Assembly (NCBI GenBank): GCA_910586505.1
Contig: CAJUGV010000001.1
Coordinates: 248,001-312,000, forward strand
Source: an uncultured Paraprevotella sp.
Lineage (GTDB): Bacteria; Bacteroidota; Bacteroidia; Bacteroidales; Bacteroidaceae
Reading direction: 5' to 3'
DNA: 64,000 nucleotides
This document shows, in pieces, positions 46,384-54,060 of the stretch; position 1 is the stretch's first letter, and every line of letters begins with the position of its first letter. Both the position numbers and the translations under genes were made by a program. The notes beneath the pieces were generated by a model, which saw nothing but the letters and a program-made list of their open reading frames with translations, ran no database searches and was not told the origin of the DNA.

Positions 46384-47407
46384 ACCACAAACAATCTTTA
46401 CGGATTTCCAACGGCATAGGCACATTGTCCGTAAACAATAGTCCCGTTCCCAACCCCTGCGGCAATTCGGGTTTCCCAACAGCACACCATTGCGCAATTG
46501 CATTCAGCCCTACATTGGATTCCAAAGCCGATGTCACCCACCATCCGATATTACGCCGACGGGCTTCTTCTATCCATTCACCGCTACCTGAAAACCCACC
46601 ATGTAACGATGGTTTCAACACAATATAGTGTGGATGCAGCGTGTCCAACAACCATCGTTTCTCTTCGAGTGAACAATGTCCTATCAGTTCTTCATCAAAA
46701 GCAATCGGCAAAGGTGAAAGTTCAATCAGGCGTGCCATCTCTTCCCATTGCCCTGCCCGTATGGGTTGCTCTATGGAATGCAAATCAAGATCAGCCAGCC
46801 GTTTCATCTTTTCCAAAGCGTCAGCCGAAGCAAACGCTCCGTTAGCATCCACACGAACCTCTACCTCACCGGCCGGAAAATGCTGACGTATAAAACGTAG
46901 CAACTCCAGCTCCTCATCAAATCCGATAGCTCCGATTTTAAGTTTGATACATCTGAAACCGGACTCCATCTTCCGGCAAATCTGCCTGTACATGGAATCG
47001 TAATCCCCCATCCATATCAAACCATTGATGCGAATCCCCTCTTCACCACGCGAAAATGGTGTATCCCACAAAGCATACGTGCCACGCTCAAAATGCCGAA
47101 ATGCCGTTTCCAGTCCAAAAAGCATGGAAGGATATCCGCGCAGATTCTCTTTATCGACATAACCCGCACGCGAAACGTCCGCACACACCTTACGCAGCAC
47201 CTCCTCATAATCCTCTCTGTCGTCACAGCTCAACTGCGGCAAAGGAGCACATTCCCCCCATCCTTCCCGACCGGGCGCAGCATCCGATGTTATGCGAATA
47301 TACCATGACTTGCGCTCAGTATACACGCCACGCGACGTTCCCGCAGGCTTTTTAAAATGAAAAAGTCGTGGGAAAACCTCTATTCTCAATTTACCTTTCT
47401 CTTCCAT
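46370..47407 (-). CDS. menC: o-Succinylbenzoate synthase
   Basis: A 345-residue enolase-superfamily dehydratase that converts SHCHC to o-succinylbenzoate. The barrel lysine is in FRCIKLKIGAIGFDEE (KxK), metal ligands in VRVDANGAF (Asp), SIEQPI (Glu) and AFDEELIG (Asp/Glu), and the second lysine in YIVLKPSLHGG. It is translationally coupled to menE. In this window menC is about 5.8 kb away from menB and has its own -7 box, so the usual single men operon is in two parts. Confidence 0.94.
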   Translation of the reverse strand: MEEKGKLRIEVFPRLFHFKKPAGTSRGVYTERKSWYIRITSDAAPGREGWGECAPLPQLSCDDREDYEEVLRKVCADVSRAGYVDKENLRGYPSMLFGLETAFRHFERGTYALWDTPFSRGEEGIRINGLIWMGDYDSMYRQICRKMESGFRCIKLKIGAIGFDEELELLRFIRQHFPAGEVEVRVDANGAFASADALEKMKRLADLDLHSIEQPIRAGQWEEMARLIELSPLPIAFDEELIGHCSLEEKRWLLDTLHPHYIVLKPSLHGGFSGSGEWIEEARRRNIGWWVTSALESNVGLNAIAQWCAVGKPELPQGLGTGLLFTDNVPMPLEIRKDCLWYVAN

Positions 47408-47426
47408 AGGCCTATCTTATACAATA

Positions 47427-47434
47427 CAAAGGTA
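47427..47434 (-). promoter_or_regulatory. -7 promoter box of menC-menE
   Basis: TACCTTTG on the minus strand, 20 bases before the menC start; no clear -33 element. Confidence 0.5.
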
Positions 47435-47498
47435 CGGATTAACAAAGGAAAAGAGCCGTTTTTTTATTCTTTTTCCTCTAAACCATGAAAAAATACAC

Positions 47499-47517
47499 TA
47501 CTATGTATTGCATAGTA
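47499..47517. promoter_or_regulatory. Palindromic operator candidate for the PadR regulator
   Basis: TACTATG-TATTG-CATAGTA is a perfect 7-bp inverted repeat with a 5-base centre. The centre TATTG (47506-47510) sits at the -33 position of the PadR promoter, 20 bases before the -7 box, so a bound dimer would block the polymerase. PadR-family operators commonly contain ATGT/ACAT-type half sites. Autoregulation is inferred from position. Confidence 0.6.
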
Positions 47518-47538
47518 CTAAGATTATACATACTTTTG
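47506..47538 (+). promoter_or_regulatory. Promoter of the padR-pspC pair
   Basis: A -33 TATTG (47506-47510) and -7 TACTTTTG (47531-47538) with a 20-base spacer, 57 bases before the PadR start. Confidence 0.7.
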
Positions 47539-47594
47539 TAACGGATAAAGGGAAATGCCGGCCGGCCCACCTCATCCGTAAACCGTAAAAGCCT

Positions 47595-47954
47595 ATGAAT
47601 GTAGACAATGCCAAATCTCAAATGCGAAAGGGTATGCTAGAATATTGCGTGCTGCTGCTACTGCGCAAGAAACCGTCATACGCTTCCGACATCATCACTC
47701 GGCTCAAGGAAGCCGATCTGATCGTAGTGGAAGGCACACTCTATCCACTGCTCACCCGCCTGAAAAAAGACGGATTGCTTAGTTACGAATGGCAGGAATC
47801 CACACAAGGACCTCCACGAAAGTATTACACGCTGACCACCAACGGAGAAACCTTTCTCGCAGGTCTTGATTGCGCATGGAACGAACTGTCGGCCACCGTG
47901 GCCCATCTCAAATCGGAAAGTCCGCTTCGGCTTCCGTTACCGAAAAATGATTGA
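47595..47954 (+). CDS. PadR-family transcriptional regulator
   Basis: A 119-residue winged-helix repressor of the PadR family (subfamily without a long C-terminal domain). Typical wording is MRKGMLEYCVLLLLRKK at the N-terminus, YASDIITRLKEADLIVVEGTLYPLLTRLKKDGLL in the recognition helix region, and GPPRKYYTLTTNGE in the wing. It probably controls its own operon with the PspC protein gene, which begins 29 bases later; a matching palindrome lies across its promoter. Confidence 0.93.
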   Translation: MNVDNAKSQMRKGMLEYCVLLLLRKKPSYASDIITRLKEADLIVVEGTLYPLLTRLKKDGLLSYEWQESTQGPPRKYYTLTTNGETFLAGLDCAWNELSATVAHLKSESPLRLPLPKND

Positions 47955-47983
47955 ACCCTTAACGATTAAATTTACATAAGACA

Positions 47984-49660
47984 ATGAAACGAAATATTAC
48001 CATCAACATGTTCGGGTCTCTCTATGCCATCGACGAAGACGCCTATGAACTTATAAAACAATACCTTAACAATATGCACAACTATTTCGCCCGTCAGGAA
48101 GGCGGTGAAGAGATAGCTGAAGACATCGAGCGGCGCATAGCGGAACTATTTGACGAACTGAAAACGTCCGGCATTGAAGCCATTACCATTGAACATGTGC
48201 AGGACATTATCCGACGAATCGGAAACCCGGAAGAAATGGATGCAACCGAAACCGTTCCGCCCGAAGCCGAAACCTCCCGCAAAGAAAACGAAAGCCGCAG
48301 CAGAATGCGTAAGAAGCTGTTCCGCAATTCTGAAGACAAGATGCTGAGCGGACTCTGCTCCGGACTGGCCTGCTTCTTCGGCATCGATGCACTGTGGATT
48401 CGCCTGCTCACCATATTGCTCGTATGGCTATCGTTCGGCACCACCCTCATCATCTACCTCATCCTGTGGATTGTCGTTCCAGAAGACAAAACGCCCGAAG
48501 ACCGCCTGCGCATGCAAGGCTTGCCCGTCAATATGGAAAACCTGAGCAATAAAATCATAGAGAATGCCCGCAAGGCCGGAGAATTCGCCTCGGCACCCAA
48601 AACCCGCAACAAGGCGAAAGGATGCCTGAACGGACTGTTCGACATCATAGCCACCATCTTTAAAATATGCTCTTTCATCTTCATCGGCTTTATCATTATT
48701 CTCCTCTTTCTTTTCCTTCTGGCACTTTGTTCCGGCATGTTCTTCTTCATCTTCTCGTCTCTTGGAGGCGACGGATGGAACGACATCTTCGGCTCCACCT
48801 TTGCCAACTGGCTTTCGGCAAACCGGGCCAACGAATGTATCTTTTTCACTGCCATCGGCAGCGCCATCTTTGTAGCATCACTCACCATCTATACAGGCGT
48901 GCACTATCTTATGAGCGCAGCAGGCAAATTACCTCCCATGAGCACTTTCAAACGGCTCACGCTCGCCTGCATCTGGTGTGTCGCCCTGAGCCTCTTTGCC
49001 GCCTCTTCGGGACGGATCATCCACTCGTTTGAAAACTTCCGGGCAGAAGAACGGAAAACCTCCCGCATCCAAGAGCAACTCGACAGACTGAAACAAAACG
49101 GATGGAATGTGATTTGCCATGAGAATTGCTCCCCGACCACATATGTGAAAAACGGTGAATACTATACCGGAAACTGGAGAACATGGTATATAGACTCCTG
49201 GGCATCCGGACATGACATGATGAAATACGAGGTGGAACGGAGTGTCAGTGTGCAACCGGGTGTCTACCGCTTGGAAGCCGCCGCACGCACCGACGGACAA
49301 GGATGCGAGATATACGCCTGTTTCGACGGAAAGGAACGCCGGACTGCAGTTCCCGCCTACGGAAACACAAAAGGAGAAATCTGGGAAGAAGCCGTCAGCA
49401 AGCTATCGGACAATCAAAACGAATCTGACAACAAATGGAAAAAGTTTTCCGAAGTCAACAGCGGAAAAGGCTACGGATGGAGCATCGTAGAGATAGACAG
49501 CATCACGGTTCACGGCAATTCCGTCCGCTACGGTATAAGCAATGTCCGAAGCGGCAATTGGAACGGAAGCTGGTTCTCGGCGGCGGAATTCCGTCTGGAG
49601 AAAATAAAAGACCTCGCACCCACCCGGCCGAAAACGGCACATTTATCCAAGAAGCACTGA
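47984..49660 (+). CDS. PspC-domain membrane protein with an extracytoplasmic beta domain
   Basis: A 558-residue protein. The N-terminal soluble part (1-85) is followed by a PspC domain (about 107-165: RNSEDKMLSGLCSGLACFFG, then a membrane helix ending IVVPED), further membrane helices (about 215-245, 280-305, 318-342), a short helix, and a C-terminal beta-rich domain (about 380-558). That domain (VQPGVYRLEAAARTDG, WNGSWFSAAEFRLEKI) resembles the glycan-binding-like modules of two other proteins here. PspC proteins act in envelope-stress responses in other bacteria; PadR-PspC pairs are common in Bacteroides, with unknown stimulus. Confidence 0.85.
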   Translation: MKRNITINMFGSLYAIDEDAYELIKQYLNNMHNYFARQEGGEEIAEDIERRIAELFDELKTSGIEAITIEHVQDIIRRIGNPEEMDATETVPPEAETSRKENESRSRMRKKLFRNSEDKMLSGLCSGLACFFGIDALWIRLLTILLVWLSFGTTLIIYLILWIVVPEDKTPEDRLRMQGLPVNMENLSNKIIENARKAGEFASAPKTRNKAKGCLNGLFDIIATIFKICSFIFIGFIIILLFLFLLALCSGMFFFIFSSLGGDGWNDIFGSTFANWLSANRANECIFFTAIGSAIFVASLTIYTGVHYLMSAAGKLPPMSTFKRLTLACIWCVALSLFAASSGRIIHSFENFRAEERKTSRIQEQLDRLKQNGWNVICHENCSPTTYVKNGEYYTGNWRTWYIDSWASGHDMMKYEVERSVSVQPGVYRLEAAARTDGQGCEIYACFDGKERRTAVPAYGNTKGEIWEEAVSKLSDNQNESDNKWKKFSEVNSGKGYGWSIVEIDSITVHGNSVRYGISNVRSGNWNGSWFSAAEFRLEKIKDLAPTRPKTAHLSKKH

Positions 49661-49758
49661 TTTTCACCGCACAAATAAATCCCTCTGTTTGAGTTGTCTC
49701 CTTCACAGGATACCTCAAACAGAGGGATTCGCATATACATTAACCTAATTTCTTATCC

Positions 49759-49905
49759 TTACCATATATCGTTCCAGACATTTCCGTTGGACAACTGCCC
49801 TTTGTCCGAGTAGCTGTCATTCACATCCACCGGCGATCCGGCCAGCATCATCTCACTCTGCAATTCCGTCACCAGTACGGACGGAGTCATATATTTCCTC
49901 TTCAT
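49759..49905 (-). CDS. 48-residue peptide gene downstream of the 942-residue secreted protein
   Basis: A short open frame starting 5 bases after the stop of the upstream gene and encoding a 48-residue product that begins MKRKYMTPSVLVTELQSE and continues with MMLAGSPVDV, ending NDIW. Bacteroidales genomes carry many unannotated peptides of 45-70 residues with this plan: a basic start, Y-x-T/K-P-S, an acidic-hydrophobic middle, then M-x-A-G/S-S. Their function is unknown. The tight spacing to the preceding gene suggests co-expression. It lacks a classical signal peptide. Confidence 0.7.
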   Translation of the reverse strand: MKRKYMTPSVLVTELQSEMMLAGSPVDVNDSYSDKGQLSNGNVWNDIW

Positions 49906-49910
49906 AATCA

Positions 49911-52739
49911 TTATTTAATTATTTTCTTTCCGTTTATAATATAAATACCTTTCTGCAGGCCGTTCAAAGCCTTGCTTTTCTTCACTTGAGAACGTACACA
50001 TACACCAGACAGCGCATACACATCCACTATCTCATCCATGTCGGATTCAACCGCCTCAACACCGGTTGCGTCCAGGTTCCAGGAGAAGAAATTCACTTTG
50101 GCAACTTCTTCTCCCGGAAGAGCAAGATAGGCCTTTCCCGCCTTATTCGCAATGGATGTACCGTCCTCAGAATCCCAATAGAATCCCAGACCGTTATCTC
50201 CGTCGGACAACTTATAGTACTTGAATCCGGCCTCGTTTATCGTTTCATCGACCAGCGTACCGCGCAGGAGATTCTCCGCATCGGCTGTCACGTTTTCCGC
50301 ACTGAAGCTGCACGTATACTCTTCCTGGGCACCTTTGAGAATCACACCCGTATGAGTAGGCACCGTAGCTCCGGCTTCGTAACACCAGTCCACCGTAACC
50401 TTTCCTTCTTCCGTGGCAGCCTTCACCACACCGGCCGTCAGTCCGTCTGCCACCGTGAACGTATGGGGGGCATAATAAGTAGACACGCCGTGTTCGCCGA
50501 TGGTCACCGCCAAATCTTCAGGCGCACCTACATAGAAAAGACGGAAATTGTCGGCATTCCAGGAAGCACCGTTTCCACCCACGGTAGCCACACCTTTCAC
50601 ACCGAAATACAGGCGTCCGCCGGTCACGTTGATATCCAGTTCCGTAGTCGTACCCTCTTTGATCCCCAATGCATTATCATAAGTAGCCCTATTGTTGTTG
50701 AAGTTTGCCGTTTCCATTGTTTCATTATCCAACGAAGCATACAGTTTCACAGCCTCAGGCTGACGGGTAATATAAGTAGCAGCCTTCAAACGGTAGTGTC
50801 CGTCCGGCAAAGTCAGGTTTCCGCCGATTTCCGAATAATAATGTGCCTTACCGATGGTATTGGCGTCGTTACCGGACCAACTGTAAGCAAACAAATCCGT
50901 ATCCATGAATGATCCCGTTGTCGGCGCCGTATTATTCACGCTTCCCCATTCAGCCGCAATCCATCCGCGCGGCATGTGAGCCTGGTCGCTCGGTCCTTCC
51001 TGATAAATGTTCGGATTAGTCATGAAGTTCGTCAATTCGATCGGATTCTCTTCAGAGGCATTTTTCAGGAAATCCACGGTCATGGCTTCGCGGCAAGCCT
51101 TATTGAGGGCATCCAGATGTTCAAACATACCTGCAAACGTCAGATCCTTGTTCTCATAGTCGGCCGCCACATCCTGATAGGCCTGTGTTTCCGTGAGCTG
51201 AAGTTTCTCGGCCAGCTCCATGGCTTTCTTCAGACTGTAAGACCATCCCAGCCAAGACTTGGCCATGATGAGATTGTTATTCAAGACACCTACAAAATCA
51301 GACACCTTTGCCAGCATCTCTTCTCCGCCTGTTTCTTTCACCGCCTTTTCCGCATCCGCGATATTGCCGGCCAGCCTCTGCTGTCTGCTTTCAGACAAAC
51401 GGCCGCCCCATTCGGTTTGAGCCGCTTTCGCTTCTGTTATCGATTCCAGCAACACTTGCGTAGGCTTATACACGGCAGTAGCCTTGTTCAATACCGTCAA
51501 TAACTCTGCCCGCGCATTGTCCAGCTGGTCATCCCCTATACTGGCCGGATATTTGTCCAGCTTCACCTGAATATCTGATACCACGCCTTCAGCGCCCAAG
51601 GATTGGAAATTATTCTTCAAAGTTTCAAGCTCACCTGTGATCTTTTCGAAAATCGCCCTTTTATCATTACCCAAATAAGTAAGGCTGAAATTATCGACAG
51701 CCGTCCAGTCGTCTGCCAATGCCACGTTTTTCTTGATACCGAGCCTCAACGCCCCGTCTTCAAGCACTACCACCTTGATGGTGTTTCCCTTATAGCGTCC
51801 ATCGAAAAATGCGTTGGCTGTACCTGCCAAGTCTCCCGGAACTCCCTTTCCGTCATCCAACAACAACTGAATGGGAAGTTCTCTTGCATTGGCATACAGG
51901 ATGGCATTCTTTTCGAACCGCTCTCCCACATTAGCGCCGGGACGATAAAAACCCTGGCATGATATTTCGTATGCTCCGGGCTTTACGGTCAGTTCCTGAT
52001 AAATATCAAAAGAATTATTATTCCTTGCCTCAGCACAAGCATTTCTATAGCCCGTACCATTAGCGTTATTGCCGCTTAGAGTAACACTTCCGCCGTCGTG
52101 CGTCTCCTGCCAGTGTAAGAAAGCCGGATCGAATCCGGGACTGTTGATATAGAATGTGGCATCCACCGGCTTATCGATCGCGGCAGCCTTCAAGGACTCT
52201 TCCCGCTGTGCCTTGGAAACCAGCATCCATTGTGCCTTCCTTTCACTTGTTTCATCCACAATCTTGCTGATCTTCAATTTCGTATTGTTATCCCAATACA
52301 GATGTCTGTTGTCCTGGCTGATCAAAGCAAATTCATGTAGCCCGTCTTCGGGATTAAGATCCTCAAAAGTCCAGGATTCTATTGTCTGATCCACAAAAGC
52401 TTCATTATCATTCGTCGCTCTCAGATAACAGTCCTTGATAGTTCCTCTGTCATTTTTCTGACCGGTATAAATCGTATATTTTCCTTCTTTCACCGCCACC
52501 GTACACAACAAACCCGGCTGTCCCAAGGAAGCATGTGTTCCCCAAGTATTGCCTCCCGTGAGGAAAGCATCCGCATCTTTGTTATACAAATAATACTCAC
52601 CGCTTTCTTCGGGCAAAGCCTCGCCCACCCATGTCTGGGCAAACATTGTGTTCACGGAGCCGAAAGCCAGCAAGACGGCTGTGAGCGGCCCTCTTTTTCC
52701 TCTGAATAGAGAGAAGATAGAAGTAATCATTCTTTTCAT
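49911..52739 (-). CDS. Large secreted modular protein, probable glycan-binding surface protein
   Basis: A 942-residue exported protein (signal peptide about 1-35, ending MFAQ). Visible parts: an N-terminal beta domain (about 36-190, YYLYNKDADAFLTGG); a first beta-sandwich module (about 195-370, ending WTAVDNFSLTYLG); a helical FIVAR-like region (about 375-555); a second sandwich module (about 560-735, ending WNADNFRLFYVG); a further beta domain; and a DVYALSGVCVRSQ...KGIYIINGKKIIK tail. No catalytic motif is seen. It lies in the block that splits the men genes and is followed closely by a 48-residue peptide gene. Confidence 0.85.
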   Translation of the reverse strand: MKRMITSIFSLFRGKRGPLTAVLLAFGSVNTMFAQTWVGEALPEESGEYYLYNKDADAFLTGGNTWGTHASLGQPGLLCTVAVKEGKYTIYTGQKNDRGTIKDCYLRATNDNEAFVDQTIESWTFEDLNPEDGLHEFALISQDNRHLYWDNNTKLKISKIVDETSERKAQWMLVSKAQREESLKAAAIDKPVDATFYINSPGFDPAFLHWQETHDGGSVTLSGNNANGTGYRNACAEARNNNSFDIYQELTVKPGAYEISCQGFYRPGANVGERFEKNAILYANARELPIQLLLDDGKGVPGDLAGTANAFFDGRYKGNTIKVVVLEDGALRLGIKKNVALADDWTAVDNFSLTYLGNDKRAIFEKITGELETLKNNFQSLGAEGVVSDIQVKLDKYPASIGDDQLDNARAELLTVLNKATAVYKPTQVLLESITEAKAAQTEWGGRLSESRQQRLAGNIADAEKAVKETGGEEMLAKVSDFVGVLNNNLIMAKSWLGWSYSLKKAMELAEKLQLTETQAYQDVAADYENKDLTFAGMFEHLDALNKACREAMTVDFLKNASEENPIELTNFMTNPNIYQEGPSDQAHMPRGWIAAEWGSVNNTAPTTGSFMDTDLFAYSWSGNDANTIGKAHYYSEIGGNLTLPDGHYRLKAATYITRQPEAVKLYASLDNETMETANFNNNRATYDNALGIKEGTTTELDINVTGGRLYFGVKGVATVGGNGASWNADNFRLFYVGAPEDLAVTIGEHGVSTYYAPHTFTVADGLTAGVVKAATEEGKVTVDWCYEAGATVPTHTGVILKGAQEEYTCSFSAENVTADAENLLRGTLVDETINEAGFKYYKLSDGDNGLGFYWDSEDGTSIANKAGKAYLALPGEEVAKVNFFSWNLDATGVEAVESDMDEIVDVYALSGVCVRSQVKKSKALNGLQKGIYIINGKKIIK

Positions 52740-52827
52740 AATTTATTTTTTTTAAGGTACTTTTATTTTCGGCGCAACGTGAACCGGGCGGCCACGTTGA
52801 CACAGCTAATACAAAATATGATAGTCG

Positions 52828-52835
52828 CAAAATTA
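52828..52835 (-). promoter_or_regulatory. -7 promoter box of the 942-residue protein gene
   Basis: TAATTTTG on the minus strand, 88 bases before the start codon, giving a leader of about 80 bases. Confidence 0.5.
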
Positions 52836-52946
52836 TAGTTATTCGGCAAAACCATATAAGACATATATTAACATAATATCGGACAATTCTTACCAAATTA
52901 CCTTATTATGTGTCCTTTATCCGTATACAGCCCCCTATGGCCTTCA

Positions 52947-53008
52947 TTTTCATGGGCATGATTTTTTATTTTATTGCGCAGTAAAATAAAAAATCGTGCT
53001 CATGAAAA
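52947..53008. repeat. Long AT-rich imperfect palindrome
   Basis: Arms of 28 bases (52947-52974 and 52981-53008) flank the self-complementary loop TGCGCA. The three differences between arms are all G-U compatible in RNA, so a full 28-bp RNA stem is possible. The outer part reads CATGGGCATG / CGTGCTCATG. The stretch around it (52740-53237, about 500 bases) holds no convincing gene. Confidence 0.8.
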
Positions 53009-53174
53009 TTTTTCGGGATGCGGACCAAAATTCCATCCTCCAACCGTATGCGGAAAGAATAAAGAAGAAAGACCTTGCCGATCTTGCATCACATTATTAC
53101 ACAATATGTTATATGGAAACAGATGCCAACAGGAAGCTCGCGGACTCTCCACAGGAAGCCAGCGGAAACAGAAA

Positions 53175-53211
53175 CTCCGTCATCGGAATGAGATGCATTC
53201 CGATGACGGAG
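53175..53211 (-). terminator. Hairpin downstream of menB, probable terminator
   Basis: A perfect 16-bp stem (CTCCGTCATCGGAATG 53175-53190 with its complement 53196-53211), 5-base loop, 26 bases past the menB stop. The T run after the stem in the minus direction is short (TTTC), so termination strength is uncertain. Confidence 0.6.
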
Positions 53212-53237
53212 AAAAAAAATAACAATCTTATGAGTAA

Positions 53238-54041
53238 TCACTCACTCCATTTCGGACGTCGTTTCTCCAGAAAGGCGCGTCCGCCCTCCTGCGCCTCTTC
53301 GGTCATATAATAAAGCATGGTGGCATCACCGGCCAATTCCTGAATACCAGCCTGCCCGTCCAGTTCGGCATTCAGTCCCACCTTGATCATACGAAGGGCC
53401 AGCGGGCTGAGCTGCATCATCTCCTCGGCCCACGCCACATATTCGTCCTCCAGCCGGCCGAGAGGCACCACCTTATTGACCAGTCCCATCTCGAGCGCTT
53501 CCTGCGCATGATACTTCCTGCACAGAAACCAGATCTCACGCGCCTTCTTCTGCCCTACGATACGGGCCAGGTAAGAAGAACCGAAACCGGCATCGAAACT
53601 GCCTACACGCGGTCCCGTCTGTCCGAACACGGCATTATCCGACGCAATGGTCAGGTCGCACACCACATGCAGCACATGTCCGCCCCCTATGGCAAATCCG
53701 TTGACTGCGGCTATCACCGGTTTGGGTAACGAACGAATCTGTTTCTGCACTTCCAGCACATTGAGCCGGGGCACGCCGTCCGTACCCACATAGCCGCCGT
53801 GCCCCTTCACGTGCATGTCCCCTCCGGAGCAGAATGCCTTGTCGCCTGCTCCCGTAAGTACGACCACACGCACATCCCGCCGCTCACGGCAAACCGCCAG
53901 TGCGTCGCTCATCTCCGACACGGTACGCGGCGTAAAAGCGTTGCGCACCTGCGGACGGTTGATAGTGATACGGGCTATGCCGTTGAAACCCTCAAAAAGA
54001 ATATCCTCATATTCTTTCAATGTCTTCCATTCTCTTTCCAT
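53238..54041 (-). CDS. menB: 1,4-Dihydroxy-2-naphthoyl-CoA synthase
   Basis: A 267-residue crotonase-fold enzyme that closes the second ring of the naphthoquinone. Signatures: [14 protein letters not shown] (oxyanion loop), [22 protein letters not shown], and [27 protein letters not shown], a stretch typical of MenB. MenB enzymes use bicarbonate or an Asp in the site; the [13 protein letters not shown] wording is the common bicarbonate type. It follows menD after 19 bases and is the last gene of this men block. Confidence 0.95.
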   Translation of the reverse strand: MEREWKTLKEYEDILFEGFNGIARITINRPQVRNAFTPRTVSEMSDALAVCRERRDVRVVVLTGAGDKAFCSGGDMHVKGHGGYVGTDGVPRLNVLEVQKQIRSLPKPVIAAVNGFAIGGGHVLHVVCDLTIASDNAVFGQTGPRVGSFDAGFGSSYLARIVGQKKAREIWFLCRKYHAQEALEMGLVNKVVPLGRLEDEYVAWAEEMMQLSPLALRMIKVGLNAELDGQAGIQELAGDATMLYYMTEEAQEGGRAFLEKRRPKWSE

Positions 54042-54060
54042 ATTTTTCCGTTGTTATCGT

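Noticed and set aside
45940..46503. Extended N-terminus for MenE into menC
   Set aside because: The extra residues are Cys/Arg-rich antisense-like sequence from menC; the start at 46383 gives a normal MenE.
52974..53310. Overlapping plus-strand open frames in the gap between the 942-residue gene and menB
   Set aside because: They run through a palindrome and a hairpin and into menB antisense; no sign of a real product.
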